Shown here piece by piece: positions 18,627-20,331 of a stretch of 20,331 nucleotides of DNA (the first letter of the stretch is position 1; each line of letters begins with the position of its first letter). The notes under the pieces were generated by a model. The model saw only the letters and a list, made by a program, of their open reading frames with translations. It ran no database searches and had not been told where the DNA came from. A program made the position numbers and the translations under genes. Source of the DNA: Phallusia fumigata (lineage: Eukaryota; Chordata; Ascidiacea; Phlebobranchia; Ascidiidae); NCBI GenBank assembly GCA_008931825.1, contig QXVZ01020372.1, forward strand, positions 1 through 20,331, in the 5' to 3' direction.

Positions 18627-19103
18627 AAAGCGCCATGTAAATAGGCTTACTGTTGGGGTTAGTGCGTCTAAATTTCCTGGGGTAAGAGTGGTGGATCTCC
18701 CGTCCCTCGAAACTGGCGCCAAGGGTGTTGGCGACCGTGTCCCGTGTGTGGCGCAAGTCTGTGAAAACGGACCGGGTGTTAAACCTACACTTGTACGAGC
18801 GGCACTTTAGTTACATTAGGGACGTGGAAAAGTTTGCCACTTCGTATCTTTGCCGTGCGTACCATCGTTCCCTTAGCGGCGACAAGAACGCCTTGCAGCC
18901 GGTGGTACTTACGTACTCCGCACTTTAAGGTTTTTTTTCCGTTTCGCGCGACCTTTGATTTAGAAGCTTACTTCTCCACAGAGCACCTTCCGAGTGACGC
19001 GCCGAAAACTAAGTTCCACGCCGAGCATCTACCGTTAAGTGTGTTTGTATGTTCTAATGTACCAAAATCCACAGTGCATCAGGAAACTGAAAAAGACTCA
19101 TAG

Positions 19104-19656
19104 GCAGTATATCAACAGCACTACCGCGTTTCGCAACAACTCCATACTAAACCAGAGAGTCAACATCAGTGAAAGTTGGAAGTAAAGTTGGTGTAAGGAA
19201 AGACTGTTGCCACAAACATCAGTTAAAAACCGTAGTCTTTGTTTATTTTAACAAAAGAATTGGTAGAAAGACTTGGTTTTATAAATCTTCGACACAGAGA
19301 GGATTGCCTGAAACCTAGACGTGTAAAAGTACCAGTTTTAGGAGCCTCAAGGCCGTTGCTTTTTATGCAAAGCAACAAAATCCCAACGACGAGTAACGTT
19401 AATTTTTAAACAGCGTAATTACGTCACAGTGTCCACTCGTCCAACGAATTGTGCCATGTTGGTTTGCAACGTGAAAGGAGAATGTGAAAAGTTCTAAAAA
19501 CGATTGTTTCTTTGTCCGCTTTTTAAATGCCGTAGCGAACAGATCATTTTGTTTTGCATTCGTGTTTAGCAACACTTGCCGGCGCATTTCTTCCAGATAA
19601 CTTTACCCAATGTCTTAAGAGGAGTCACAAGATGAAGAGGTCGTTTTGTGATTTCC
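19104..19656. other. Non-coding stretch, nothing assigned
   Basis: No supported gene. A perfect 8-bp hairpin lies at 19355-19376 (GTTGCTTT, six-base loop, AAAGCAAC). Short frames on either strand show no known content. Confidence 0.4.
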
Positions 19657-19895
19657 CACCTATTAAGTAGTTGGCAGTGACGTTTGCTTCCAAAGATTGC
19701 TGCACTCCGGGTAAATATGGTTTGCCTTTGGACTGCCGTGACATGCTTCGGATGAAATTATTTTTTTACAATGAAAAGTGGCATTTATACGCATGACGGT
19801 GATAGAACGACATGACTTGTAACGGCGCGCAATACATTGTTATACAACAGAAAAGAAAATACTTTTTTTTACAACAGACCGCTAGAAAAGTGTCG
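19657..19895 (+). repeat. 239-bp near-identical direct repeat, first copy
   Basis: It begins CACCTATTAAGTAGTTGGC and ends GCTAGAAAAGTGTCG. It matches 20093-20331 with only a few substitutions, clustered near 19750 and 19797-19812 and at 19882. See the second copy for the likely explanation. Confidence 0.9.
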
Positions 19896-20092
19896 TTCTA
19901 TTTGCTATTTTCAAATACTTGGTCTACAAACGCCAATTATCGCTGCAGATATGTGCAGGAGTTCTCCACACTTTGCAGCATTAACAAAGCAATAAGACAT
20001 TTTTTTGTTCCACCTACGTCGTCCTGCAAAATCCAAAAAAATTTGCTTTCATCAAGCATTTTACCAAGATCTACACCTTACAATGAACAGGN

Positions 20093-20331
20093 CACCTATT
20101 AAGTAGTTGGCAGTGACGTTTGCTTCCAAAGATTGCTGCACTCCGGGTAAATATGGTTTGCCTTTGGACTGCCGTGACATGCTTAGGATGAAATTATTTT
20201 TTTACAATGAAAAGTGGCATTTATACGCATGATAGCGGTAGAAAGACATGACTTGTAACGGCGCGCAATACATTGTTATACAACAGAAAAGAAAATACTT
20301 TTTTTTACAACAGACAGCTAGAAAAGTGTCG
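20093..20331 (+). repeat. 239-bp near-identical direct repeat, second copy, starts after a single N
   Basis: The copy starts at the base after the N at 20092 and runs to the window edge, offset 436 nt from the first. A repeat boundary exactly at a gap character suggests two haplotypes or overlapping contigs placed side by side, not a biological tandem duplication. Confidence 0.9.

Larger units (their letters stand above)
17535..19103 (+). pseudogene. Decayed N-terminal half of a mobile-element family-B DNA polymerase
   Basis: Conserved blocks occur in the right order but in changing frames. A first block spans about 17600-17850 (FGFVLRNTANGENRYFHAS, later SGWVVV and FYVDH). The next frame gives IGPPCDLPRYV at about 17868-17905, another gives CFFRCFALH at 17959-17985, then a gap, then LNLHLYERHFSYIRD at 18779-18823, and finally RATFDLEAYF with D-x-E codons at 18957-18965. 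The D-x-E fits the Exo I site of protein-primed or viral/organellar type B DNA polymerases. The lead-in blocks match what I recall from large DNA transposons (Polinton/adintovirus-like) of marine invertebrates. The polymerase palm (D-x-D) is absent, so only the amino-terminal half remains. The reading frame changes at least four times. It starts about 70 bp after the protease-PHD remnant, on the same strand, so both may belong to one element. Confidence 0.5.

Overview
The window looks like a euchromatic but transposon-rich stretch of a compact, AT-leaning invertebrate genome. Genes have short GT-AG introns (34-156 nt), and tRNA-derived SINEs, hAT elements and decayed large DNA transposons are common. 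A tunicate or similar marine invertebrate is my best guess, but the sequence alone does not fix the species. Single N characters (1719, 16487, 20092) and a 239-bp repeat joined through one N point to a draft assembly of a heterozygous animal.

Layout. 1-3590: mostly non-coding, with one SGNH-hydrolase-like exon (+, 860-1077), a probable hAT end at 1232 and a 519-bp non-autonomous hAT element at 2854-3372. 3591-7200 (-): the best gene, five exons, an unbroken 1067-aa hAT-transposase-like protein with an N-terminal zinc finger. 7907-8866 (-): a small six-exon gene with two zinc fingers and a poly(A) signal; two of its introns would be only 34-35 nt. 8985-9220: a 76-bp tandem repeat just upstream of that gene. 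9571-10066 (-): a broken P-loop ATPase fragment. 10027-11460: repeats, including a 196-bp hAT MITE with perfect 8-bp target duplications, two convergent SINEs and a 306-bp inverted-repeat element between them. 11664-12761: a diverged direct repeat pair. 12785-13858: a satellite of about 198 bp per unit. 14370-15595 (+): a broken, intron-containing tyrosine-recombinase (Crypton-like) gene. 16660-17466 (+): a frameshifted Ulp1-like cysteine protease plus PHD finger. 17535-19103 (+): pieces of the N-terminal half of a family-B DNA polymerase. The right end is a probable haplotype duplication.

How the parts fit. Most coding traces derive from mobile elements: hAT, a tyrosine-recombinase element, and one or more large self-replicating elements (DNA polymerase B, packaging-type ATPase, Ulp1-like protease). 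Those are decayed by frameshifts, whereas the hAT-like gene is intact over 3.2 kb of spliced coding sequence and the small zinc-finger gene keeps consistent splice phases. Family names come from recognising motifs by eye; no database search was run.
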